NCBI GenBank assembly: GCA_937127435.1
Contig: CAKZLZ010000181.1
Location: 1-46,737 of the forward strand
Direction of reading: 5' to 3'
From: an uncultured Verrucomicrobiota bacterium
GTDB lineage: Bacteria; Verrucomicrobiota; Kiritimatiellia; SS1-B-03-39; UBA6053
DNA: 46,737 nucleotides
This document shows, piece after piece, positions 25,428-33,144 of the stretch (positions are counted from its first letter, which is position 1; each line of letters starts with the position of its first letter). The position numbers were made by a program, and so were the translations under genes. A model generated the notes under the pieces. That model was not told the DNA's origin, did not search any database, and saw only the letters and a list, made by a program, of their open reading frames with translations.

Positions 25428-27197
25428 ATGACGAATTTTAGTGAAGAGCAGAAACAATACTTCCAGGGCTTTTTTGCCGGGACCCTTCAATCGGGGGTTA
25501 CCCCGTTTGCCGGGGTCACTGCGGAAGGGACACTCACCCATGATCCGTCTGCCGCTCCTGAAAATTTGGCGGCGGCTCCGGAAGATGCATCGGAGCCGGC
25601 GTCTCTGTTCGGCACCCCGTATAAAAAGTTAAACAAAGAAGAAAAACTGAAACTGGAAAAAGATCCCTACGGGATGTGGGATCAAATGGTAAAGATGGCC
25701 GAGAACAATGAAATGGCCGAGGGCGGTGACGTCTTCCGTTTCAAGTTCCATGGCTTGTTTAACACGGCTCCCACCCAAGAGGGCTATATGCTGCGTTGCC
25801 GGATGCCCGGTTGCTGTATCACTTCGTCGCAAATGAATGCACTGGCGGATATTGCCGGAAATTTTGGCGGTGATTATTCCCATGTGACCACCCGCGGAAA
25901 TCTTCAGATTCGTGAGATCCCGGCAAAACATTCAGTGGATACTTTGCTCACCCTGGCCGATGCGGGACTCACCTCGAAAGGGGCGGGGGGGGATAACATT
26001 CGCAACATTACCTGTTCACCGACTTCGGGTGTGGATCCGGAAGAGATCCTTGACTGCCGGCCTTACGCCAGTGCGATGCATCACTACATTTTGAATACAA
26101 AAGAATTTTTCGGTCTTCCCCGGAAATTCAATATTTCCTTTGATGGCGGCGGAGCGGTCAGCATCATGACCGACACCAATGACATTGGATTCTTTATCGA
26201 AGAAGAAAACGGGGAAGTGTTTGCGCGGGTACATGTGGGCGGAGTTGCGGGGCACGGACATTTTGCCCACGATTTGAATATCCGTTTGAAGCCCGAGCAG
26301 ATGGTTGCCTTTGCTGCGGCCATTATCCGGGTCTTTGTGGCAAATGGAAACCGCAGCAACCGCAAGCGCGCCCGTTTGGCATATTGTGTGGAGGCCATGG
26401 GACAGGCGGAATTTTTGGAGGAAGTGAAATCACATTTGAATTTTGAGGTACTGCCCGCCGAACCGCGTCAAATTTTAAAAAGGAAATACATTAACCGCTT
26501 TGCACACATCGGATGGCATCCGCAGAAACAGGAAGGCCTGCTTTATGTGGGGGTGGCAATGTTGGTGGGACGTATGAGTACGGAACAGATGCGCCAGCTG
26601 TCGGAAATCGCACGCCGTTACGGTGCGGACACTTTGCATTTTACGATTTGGCAAAACGTGATTCTTACCGGCATCCGGGAAGCCGACCGTGAAAAAGTGG
26701 ATGCGGCTTTAAAGGAGGCCGGGTTCAGCAGCGAGACTTCCTGTGCCAGTGCCTGTCTGGCCGCCTGCACCGGGAATACGGGATGTAAATTGTCGCAAAC
26801 GGATACAAAAGGTTGTGCCGCCTCGATCTCAGAACATTTAGAGAAAACCTTAACCTTAAAAAATCCTCTCAGTATTGTGCTCACCGGATGTCCGAATTCC
26901 TGCGCCCAGCATTTGGTGGCGGACATCGGATTGCTAGGTATAAAAACCAAATGCGAAGGGGCATCGGTGGAAGCGTACAATATATCAATTGGTGGGGGAA
27001 CCGAACATGATCAGGGATTTGCCCGGGATCTATTAAGAGGGATCACCTACGATAAAGTGCCGGCCACAATTGAGAAAATTGTTAAATTTTATCAGCAGGA
27101 AAAAGAGGATGCTGAAAGTTTTGTGAGTTTCGCCCGTCGTCAGGAGCCTGAAGAATTTGCGGCTCGTATTCAGTCACCCTTGGAGAATGTATCATGA
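25428..27197 (+). CDS. nirA: Assimilatory nitrite reductase, NirA type
   Basis: Six-electron reduction of nitrite to ammonium at siroheme-[4Fe-4S]. 589 residues from the ATG at 25428 (AAAAGGA upstream). Cluster Cys: C447-x5-C453 (CTGNTGC) and C488-x3-C492 (TGCPNSC). Other blocks: VTTRGNLQIREIPAKHSVDT, KGAGGDNIRNITCSPTSG, FGLPRKFNISFDGGG. The N-terminus carries FSEEQKQYFQGFFAG, matching the diflavin protein encoded next (FTPEQRGWLNGYFAG), followed by an Ala/Pro-rich linker. Overlaps that gene by four bases (ATGA). Confidence 0.92.
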   Translation: MTNFSEEQKQYFQGFFAGTLQSGVTPFAGVTAEGTLTHDPSAAPENLAAAPEDASEPASLFGTPYKKLNKEEKLKLEKDPYGMWDQMVKMAENNEMAEGGDVFRFKFHGLFNTAPTQEGYMLRCRMPGCCITSSQMNALADIAGNFGGDYSHVTTRGNLQIREIPAKHSVDTLLTLADAGLTSKGAGGDNIRNITCSPTSGVDPEEILDCRPYASAMHHYILNTKEFFGLPRKFNISFDGGGAVSIMTDTNDIGFFIEEENGEVFARVHVGGVAGHGHFAHDLNIRLKPEQMVAFAAAIIRVFVANGNRSNRKRARLAYCVEAMGQAEFLEEVKSHLNFEVLPAEPRQILKRKYINRFAHIGWHPQKQEGLLYVGVAMLVGRMSTEQMRQLSEIARRYGADTLHFTIWQNVILTGIREADREKVDAALKEAGFSSETSCASACLAACTGNTGCKLSQTDTKGCAASISEHLEKTLTLKNPLSIVLTGCPNSCAQHLVADIGLLGIKTKCEGASVEAYNISIGGGTEHDQGFARDLLRGITYDKVPATIEKIVKFYQQEKEDAESFVSFARRQEPEEFAARIQSPLENVS

Positions 27198-28957
27198 ACA
27201 ACACTGTACCCTTTATTCCTGAAAATGCGCCCTTCACCCCCGAACAGCGCGGATGGCTAAACGGATATTTCGCCGGGATCTTCAGCCGGGAACCTGTCCA
27301 GGGAATGGCGTCTACATCCTCTCTTCCTGTGAAACCGATTTCACGTCCGTTAAAGATTCTCTATGGATCTCAAACCGGTACGGCTGAGGGCTTGGCCTAT
27401 GAAACCGCTGAGCGCGCGCAGGCCAAAGGCTTCGAAGCGGAAGTGTTGGAATTGGATTCCTGTGAAGCCGAACAGTTGCTTTCCGCAAAAAGAGTGCTGG
27501 TGATTACCAGTACCTATGGCGACGGGGAGATGCCGGACAATGCACAGAGTTTCTGGTCGACGATTACGGCTGAAACTGCACCCAAACTTTCCGGAATTTC
27601 GTATTCGGTGTGTGCCCTGGGGGACACCAACTATGAAACCTTTTGTACTGCCGGACGTGAAATTGATGAACGCCTGGGTGCACTGGGCGCATCAAAACTG
27701 CGTGACCGGGTGGATTGTGATGTGGATTACGAAGATCTTTATGAACAGTGGGTCGAAGAAAGTTTATCTGCATTGTTGTCAGAGGAGGGGGAAGAGACTG
27801 TTGCCGCAGTGAAGGTCGACGCATCCGTGACCGCAAAAAAAGCCGCCACGTATTCCAAGAAAAAACCTTTTACAACCAAGTTGATTGAAAACCGGGAATT
27901 GACTCTGCCGGGTTCAGGAAAAGAAGTCCGGCACTTCAGCATTGCGCTGCCGGAAACAGAGATTCCCTATAAAGTGGGGGATGCCCTTTCGGTTTGCTCA
28001 AAAAACCATCCGGGCAAAGTGGATGCATTGCTCGAGTTGTTAAAGTTGGATGGAGAGAGTCCGGTCAAAATTGCTGCCGGAGAGATGTCCCTTCGAGAAG
28101 CGATGACTTCTTTTCTGGAAATCCGGAATCCCACCAAACCCTGGGCCACCCAGTTGGCAGACAAAACCTTGAATGCGGAGTTGGTCACCTTGCTGGCAGA
28201 TGCGGAGGTCTTTTCGGAATTTCTTTACGGACGGGAGATCTTTGACTTCCTCAAAGCTTTCCCTGCGGATTGGACGGCGCAGGAATGGGTGGATACTTTG
28301 AAACCCTTGCAGGCCAGAGCGTACTCGATTAGCTCCAGCCCCAAAGCGCATCCGGATGAGGTGCACCTCACCATCGCGGCTGTTCGTTATGAATCTCAGG
28401 ATCGCGTGCAGGAAGGAATCTGTTCTACATTTCTGGCAAACGCAGCCGTGGATCAGGAACTCGAAGTGTATTTGACACCCAACAAACATTTCACCATTCC
28501 CGAAGATGCAAATGCCCCGATGATTATGGTCGGGCCGGGAACAGGCGTGGCCCCTTTCCGGGCCTTCCTTGAAGAGCGACAGGCCACCGGGGCGGGCGGA
28601 CAGAATTGGTTGTTCTTCGGAGACCGCAGTTCGAAAACGGACTTCCTCTATGAATCCGAATTTTCCGGAATGTTGAAAGACGGAATTCTGAATCGATTGG
28701 ATTTGGCCTGGTCCCGGGATCAGGAGGAGAAGATTTATGTGCAGGACCGCATGCGGGCGCAGGCGGAAGAATTGTATGCCTGGTTGGAAAACGGCGGATA
28801 CTTCTTTGTCTGTGGAGATGCCTACCGAATGGCCAAAGATGTGGAGGCGGCCCTGCTGGATGTGATTGCAAGTCAGGGAGGTAAAACGCCTGAAGAAGCG
28901 AACGCGTATCTGGCCAATATGAAAAAAGAAAAACGTTACGTGCGGGATGTGTACTGA
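27194..28957 (+). CDS. CysJ-like diflavin reductase, probable NirA electron donor
   Basis: 587 residues. An N-terminal segment (FTPEQRGWLNGYFAG) like the oligomerisation helix region of CysJ is followed by a flavodoxin domain (about 52-195: ILYGSQTGTAEGLA for FMN phosphate, TSTYGDGEMPDNA, ALGDTNYETFC) and a ferredoxin-NADP reductase module (about 225-587: RAYSISSSPKAHPDEVHLTI for FAD, MVGPGTGVAPFRAFLEER and FFGDRSSKTDFLYE for NADPH, YVRDVY end). Known as sulfite reductase alpha subunits; the position between nirA and the nitrate reductase gene indicates it passes NADPH electrons to NirA. Stop overlaps the next start. Confidence 0.9.
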   Translation: MNNTVPFIPENAPFTPEQRGWLNGYFAGIFSREPVQGMASTSSLPVKPISRPLKILYGSQTGTAEGLAYETAERAQAKGFEAEVLELDSCEAEQLLSAKRVLVITSTYGDGEMPDNAQSFWSTITAETAPKLSGISYSVCALGDTNYETFCTAGREIDERLGALGASKLRDRVDCDVDYEDLYEQWVEESLSALLSEEGEETVAAVKVDASVTAKKAATYSKKKPFTTKLIENRELTLPGSGKEVRHFSIALPETEIPYKVGDALSVCSKNHPGKVDALLELLKLDGESPVKIAAGEMSLREAMTSFLEIRNPTKPWATQLADKTLNAELVTLLADAEVFSEFLYGREIFDFLKAFPADWTAQEWVDTLKPLQARAYSISSSPKAHPDEVHLTIAAVRYESQDRVQEGICSTFLANAAVDQELEVYLTPNKHFTIPEDANAPMIMVGPGTGVAPFRAFLEERQATGAGGQNWLFFGDRSSKTDFLYESEFSGMLKDGILNRLDLAWSRDQEEKIYVQDRMRAQAEELYAWLENGGYFFVCGDAYRMAKDVEAALLDVIASQGGKTPEEANAYLANMKKEKRYVRDVY

Positions 28958-31900
28958 TGTCATCAAAAAGTTGCCATACGATTTGTCCTTATTGCGGAGT
29001 GGGCTGCGGCCTAAGCCTCACCCAAACTGCACCCGGTGTTTTAGAGCTGGAGGGCCGGAAAGATTATCCGGTTAACCGGGGAAGCCTGTGCAGTAAAGGA
29101 AGGTATCTGCATCACACCTCCATGAATCATGAAAATCGATTGACGGCTCCCACCGTGAAGGACGGGAACGGAATCGCGCAACCGGTTTCGTGGGAAACGG
29201 CCATGGATATTATGGCGGACGCTTTCCGGAATGCGCAACGTTCGCATGGCAATGATTCGGTGGGCATGTACGTTTCAGGTCAGTGTCTGACGGAAGAATA
29301 TTACCTCGCCAACAAAATTACCAAAGGGTTTCTTTCCACCAACAACATTGATACGAATTCGCGTCTTTGCATGAGCAGTGCGGTGATGGGATATAAGGCG
29401 GTGTTCGGAGATGATTTGGTTCCGGCTTCCTACGAGGACCTGGATCTTTGCAGTTGTTTTCTGGTGGCGGGTGCGAATCCGAGTTGGTGTCACCCCATCC
29501 TGTGGCGCCGGGTGGAAGCGCGAAAGGAAGCCCATCCGGAAACGAAAATCATTGTGGTGGATCCGCGCCGGACTGAAACCTGTGCCTTTGCGGATTTGCA
29601 TCTGCAAATTTTGCCGGGCACCGATATTTATCTGTTTAATGCCATCGCCTCCCAACTTCTCGAGCAGGGGTGGATTGATCAGGATTATCTGACGGCACAC
29701 TGTGAAGAGGAAGATGCTTTCCGTGCGCAACTGGGTTCTCTCTCGCTCAGTGAACGTGCGGAAAAATGCGGCATCCCGGAAGAGGAAATCAAATTGGCTG
29801 CACAATGGATTGGTGAAAGCCAGACCTTTATGTCGCTATGGACCATGGGGCTGAATCAAAGCCGGATCGGAACCGATAAAAATATTGCGTTGATCCAGTT
29901 AAGCCTTCTCCGGGGCGCGGTTGGAAAACCGGGATGCGGGCCACTCTCTCTGACCGGACAGCCCAATGCCATGGGCGGTCGCGAAGTGGGGGGGATGGCG
30001 ACTTTGTTGGCCTCACATTATCATTTGAATAATAAGGAACACCGGAAAGAAGTGCAGCAGTTTTGGGGATGTAAACCTATCCGCACGAAGCCGGGTTTAA
30101 CCGCCATGGAAATGGTGGAGGCCCTGGAAAATGGAAAGTTAAAAGTGTTGTGGATTGTCGCAACAAATCCAGCCGTCAGTTTTCCGGATCAGGACCGTTT
30201 TGCGAAAGCGATCCAAAATGCGGATCTGGTGGTTGTGCAGGATTTTACCAGCAAGGCGGACACGCTGGCCTTTGCCGATATCGTGTTGCCTGCCGCAACC
30301 TGGCTTGAAAAAGACGGGACCATGACCAACAGTGAACGGCGGATCAGCCGGGTACGAAAATTGATGGATGCGCCCGGGGATGCGCTTCCCGATGCAGAAA
30401 TATTTATTCGCTTTGCACATGCCATGGGATGGCGCACATCGTTTCGTTATGAACACGTCTCAGAAGTTTTTGATGAATACGCCCGCATGACCAAAGGCAG
30501 GCCCACCGATATAACCGGGGTATCGTATGCGCGTTTGGATAAAGAAGGTTCCGTTCAGTGGCCCTGTCCCGAGGGTTCAAAAGGGACAACCCGGTTGTTC
30601 GAAGACGGAAAGTTTGCAACCGTCTCGGGGAAAGCGAATTTAATTGCGGTGCCGGATCAGGCGCCTGAACTTCCTTTGGGAAAAGATTACCCGTTGGTAC
30701 TCACGACCGGTCGCATTCGGGATCAGTGGCACACCATGACCCGGACCGGAAAAGTCAAAAGATTAAATTTGCAGGAGCCGGCCCCCGGCCTGGAAGTGCA
30801 TCCCCGGGATGCGGAAAAATTCCGACTCAAAGATGGATGGCCAGTGCGGGTGGAAAGTCCATATGGACAGGCCACCCTGGTTACCAAAATTTCAGAAAAT
30901 GTTCGGGAGTCCATGGTGTTTGCGCCCATGCATTGGGGACGGAAACACAACGGAGGGAAAGGACTGATAAACCGGGTGGTGGAAGGTCCGGTGGATCCGA
31001 AATCTTCCCAGCCGGATTTTAAGTTCACCCCGGTCAAAATTTCTCCGGTCAAAAAATTCCCCAAACGGATTGTGGTGGTCGGAGCGGGGGCGGGCGCCCT
31101 TCAATTTGTCACCAGTTATCGGGAGTTTAACCGGGATGACGAAGTGATTGTATTGGGAAAGGAACCGCGCGGATTTTATAATCGGATTCTGTTGCCGGAA
31201 TATTTGACGGGGGAGCTGTCCTGGGAGACGTTGGTGACTTTGAAAGATGAAGAGGTTCCGGGATTCAATTTACAGTTTGAGCAGGGGGTAAGTATTTCCG
31301 CAGTGAATCCGGAGGATAAAACCGTGTTGGCGGAAGATGGACGTTGCTGGTCCTATGACACTTTGGTGCTTTCCACCGGATCCCGCGCATTTGTTCCGCC
31401 GGGTGTGCCGATGGAAATGCCGGGAATTTATACCATGCGCACCAAAGCGGATGCGGATGCTGCCCGAAAGGATTTGGGGGATGAGGGACGGGTACTGGTG
31501 ATGGGCGGCGGATTGTTGGGAATTGAATTGGCCGCGTCTCTGGATGCGGCAGGGTTCGATTGCGATGTGATTGAAATGGCGCCACGTCTGATGTTGCGTC
31601 AACTGGACGAAACTGCAGGCGGACTTTTAAAACTCGAATTAGAGGAACGCGGGATCGGGGTGTTCACCGGCGATTGCATTGTGGAATATCTCACGGATAA
31701 AAAAGGAAATTTCTCCGGGGCGAAAACCCGGGGTGGACTCGTTATTCATGCTGACCTTTTGTTCGTCGCAGTCGGAACCCGCCCGAACATTGAGTATCTT
31801 GATGAAAGCGGTTTGGAGTGTAACCGCGGGGTGATCGTAAATGATCATCTGCAAACCAGTGATCCCTATATTTTTGCCTTGGGGGAGATCGCGGAACATC

Positions 31901-32481
31901 AGGGGATGCTTTACGGTATTACCGCCGGGGCGCAGGATCAGGCGAAGATTGCTGCACGCTTTATTGCCGGGGACGACTGGTCTTCCTACAGTGGGTCGAC
32001 ACTGTTTAATATTCTTAAAATTCACGGACGCGAAGTGCGGGCCGCGGGACTGAATGAGATTCCCGAAGGATCCGAAGAAGATCCGCAATGGGAAGATGTT
32101 ATTTTCCATGACAAACGCAAACGGATTTATCAGCGATGCATTGTTCACCGGAACCGTTTGGTGGGGGCGCAGTTTATTGGCAATGCGGATCCCTGGGAGG
32201 ATTGTAAAAGGTGGATTGATCAGGGAATTGAGTTGGAAGCGGAGCGTGACAGTTTGTTGCGAGGCGCGGCCGAAGCGCGGGAGCCGGTGAAGGGCCGACT
32301 GGTTTGTACCTGCAATCAAGTGGGAGAAAAAAATCTGCAGGACGCCATTCACAACGGTTGTGTGGATCTTGAAGCTTTGTGTTCCAAGACCCGGGCGGGC
32401 ACCGGTTGCGGTTCCTGTCGACCGGATGTGAAAAGAATTCTCGAAACCGCATTACCGCCGCTGGCCTTGTCGACGGTTTAA
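28957..32481 (+). CDS. nasC: Nitrate reductase fused to NAD(P)H-type FAD domain and BFD cluster
   Basis: 1174 residues. Residues 1-700: molybdopterin-bis-MGD catalytic unit with a [4Fe-4S] motif C10-x2-C13-x3-C17-x27-C45 and a probable Mo-ligand Cys138 in NSRLCMSSAV; C-terminal MopB part PLVLTTGRIRDQWHTMTRTG. Residues about 703-1080: FAD/NAD domain like the NirB/NasB N-terminus (RIVVVGAGAGALQFVTSYRE, VLVMGGGLLGIELAASLDAA, FVAVGTRPN, YIFALGEIAE). Residues about 1113-1165: BFD-type [2Fe-2S] (VCTC ... GTGCGSC). The single chain could take electrons from NADH to nitrate. Last gene of the operon; its stop lies inside the left copy of a 12-bp repeat flanking an inserted element. Confidence 0.93.
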   Translation: MSSKSCHTICPYCGVGCGLSLTQTAPGVLELEGRKDYPVNRGSLCSKGRYLHHTSMNHENRLTAPTVKDGNGIAQPVSWETAMDIMADAFRNAQRSHGNDSVGMYVSGQCLTEEYYLANKITKGFLSTNNIDTNSRLCMSSAVMGYKAVFGDDLVPASYEDLDLCSCFLVAGANPSWCHPILWRRVEARKEAHPETKIIVVDPRRTETCAFADLHLQILPGTDIYLFNAIASQLLEQGWIDQDYLTAHCEEEDAFRAQLGSLSLSERAEKCGIPEEEIKLAAQWIGESQTFMSLWTMGLNQSRIGTDKNIALIQLSLLRGAVGKPGCGPLSLTGQPNAMGGREVGGMATLLASHYHLNNKEHRKEVQQFWGCKPIRTKPGLTAMEMVEALENGKLKVLWIVATNPAVSFPDQDRFAKAIQNADLVVVQDFTSKADTLAFADIVLPAATWLEKDGTMTNSERRISRVRKLMDAPGDALPDAEIFIRFAHAMGWRTSFRYEHVSEVFDEYARMTKGRPTDITGVSYARLDKEGSVQWPCPEGSKGTTRLFEDGKFATVSGKANLIAVPDQAPELPLGKDYPLVLTTGRIRDQWHTMTRTGKVKRLNLQEPAPGLEVHPRDAEKFRLKDGWPVRVESPYGQATLVTKISENVRESMVFAPMHWGRKHNGGKGLINRVVEGPVDPKSSQPDFKFTPVKISPVKKFPKRIVVVGAGAGALQFVTSYREFNRDDEVIVLGKEPRGFYNRILLPEYLTGELSWETLVTLKDEEVPGFNLQFEQGVSISAVNPEDKTVLAEDGRCWSYDTLVLSTGSRAFVPPGVPMEMPGIYTMRTKADADAARKDLGDEGRVLVMGGGLLGIELAASLDAAGFDCDVIEMAPRLMLRQLDETAGGLLKLELEERGIGVFTGDCIVEYLTDKKGNFSGAKTRGGLVIHADLLFVAVGTRPNIEYLDESGLECNRGVIVNDHLQTSDPYIFALGEIAEHQGMLYGITAGAQDQAKIAARFIAGDDWSSYSGSTLFNILKIHGREVRAAGLNEIPEGSEEDPQWEDVIFHDKRKRIYQRCIVHRNRLVGAQFIGNADPWEDCKRWIDQGIELEAERDSLLRGAAEAREPVKGRLVCTCNQVGEKNLQDAIHNGCVDLEALCSKTRAGTGCGSCRPDVKRILETALPPLALSTV

Positions 32482-32701
32482 AAGATGAGGACATTCCCCA
32501 TTTTTTAAACCAGTTAGGTAGTGAAACCCCATAAACATTGAGGAGTATTCTTTGTGTAAGTGAAGAAGTCGTCAGAGAAACCAAGTACTGTGCTTGCGCG
32601 GTATGCGGAGTATCCAGATGAAGAAGAAATGTATTCCAACCCACCCCCCGCGCCAAGCCCAGCGCTTGGGGAAAAATGGGGAATGTCCTGTTTAAAAGAT
32701 G
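32476..32701. repeat. 12-bp direct repeat flanking the inserted element
   Basis: GTTTAAAAGATG occurs at 32476-32487 and 32690-32701, immediately outside the two inverted repeats. This is the pattern of a target-site duplication made by transposition. The left copy includes the nasC stop codon (TAA at 32479-32481). Confidence 0.75.
32488..32689. mobile_element. 202-bp non-autonomous element (MITE-like)
   Basis: Ends in identical 18-bp inverted repeats: AGGACATTCCCCATTTTT at 32488-32505 and its reverse complement at 32672-32689. The interior has no credible gene but contains CCAAGC/GCTTGG, an internal hairpin, and two GGAGTAT copies. Flanked by 12-bp direct repeats. A target duplication of 10-13 bp is known for IS4-group elements, so a trans-acting IS4-like transposase is a possible source. 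Palindromes mobilised by REP-associated transposases are an alternative, but those do not make duplications. Confidence 0.7.
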
Positions 32702-32738
32702 TGTTGACCTTTGCGTAAATATTGCAATTCATGGCAGG

Positions 32739-33118
32739 ATGAAAAAATTCTTCGCTTGTTTTCTGTTGGCTGGTTTCTTGATGGGTTGCGGTTTGTCTTC
32801 TTCAGACGCAGCGGGTGATTCATTGACGGAATCCGTTTCTGAAGAAGTTACAGTGCAATGGGTGGATGTGCGCACGGCGGCGGAGTTCAACTCCGGCCAT
32901 ATTCCCGGTGCAATCAACCTCCCTTATGATGAAATACAAGAAAATCACCCGCTTTTGCAAAGTGGCGTAATTATGAAAGATGCCACTTTGTATCTGTATT
33001 GCCGTTCCGGCCGGAGGTCTCGAATTGCAAAGTCGAGTTTGGAAGAGCTTGGATATCAGGTAAAAGATATTGGAAGTTTTTCCGCCGCGAAAAAGTGGCG
33101 GAGACGCTCACAGAATAA
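32739..33118 (+). CDS. Rhodanese-like lipoprotein, apparently frameshifted at 3' end
   Basis: Starts MKKFFACFLLAGFLMGC, with a lipobox Cys17, so predicted as an envelope lipoprotein, then one rhodanese domain (VQWVDVRTAAEFNSGHIPGA; active Cys88 in LYCRSGRRSR). In frame, the reading continues past the domain to 33500, deep into the antisense strand of the next gene. A one-base shift at the A5 run 33090-33094 instead gives SAAKKVAETLTE and a stop at 33116-33118, a natural rhodanese end leaving 26 bases to the convergent neighbour. I therefore set the end at 33118. It could be a mutation, a sequencing error or frameshifting. Confidence 0.7.
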
Positions 33119-33144
33119 TCAGGGGATCCCGCAGTTCGTTTCAC

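Noticed and set aside
32514..32732. 72-codon minus-strand frame inside the 202-bp element
   Set aside because: It crosses both the inverted repeat and the outside direct repeat and has no recognisable motif; taken as chance.
33090..33096. Canonical programmed -1 frameshift site
   Set aside because: The run is G AAA AAG, not A AAA AAG, so the P-site tRNA would mispair after slipping; mutation or sequencing error is at least as likely.
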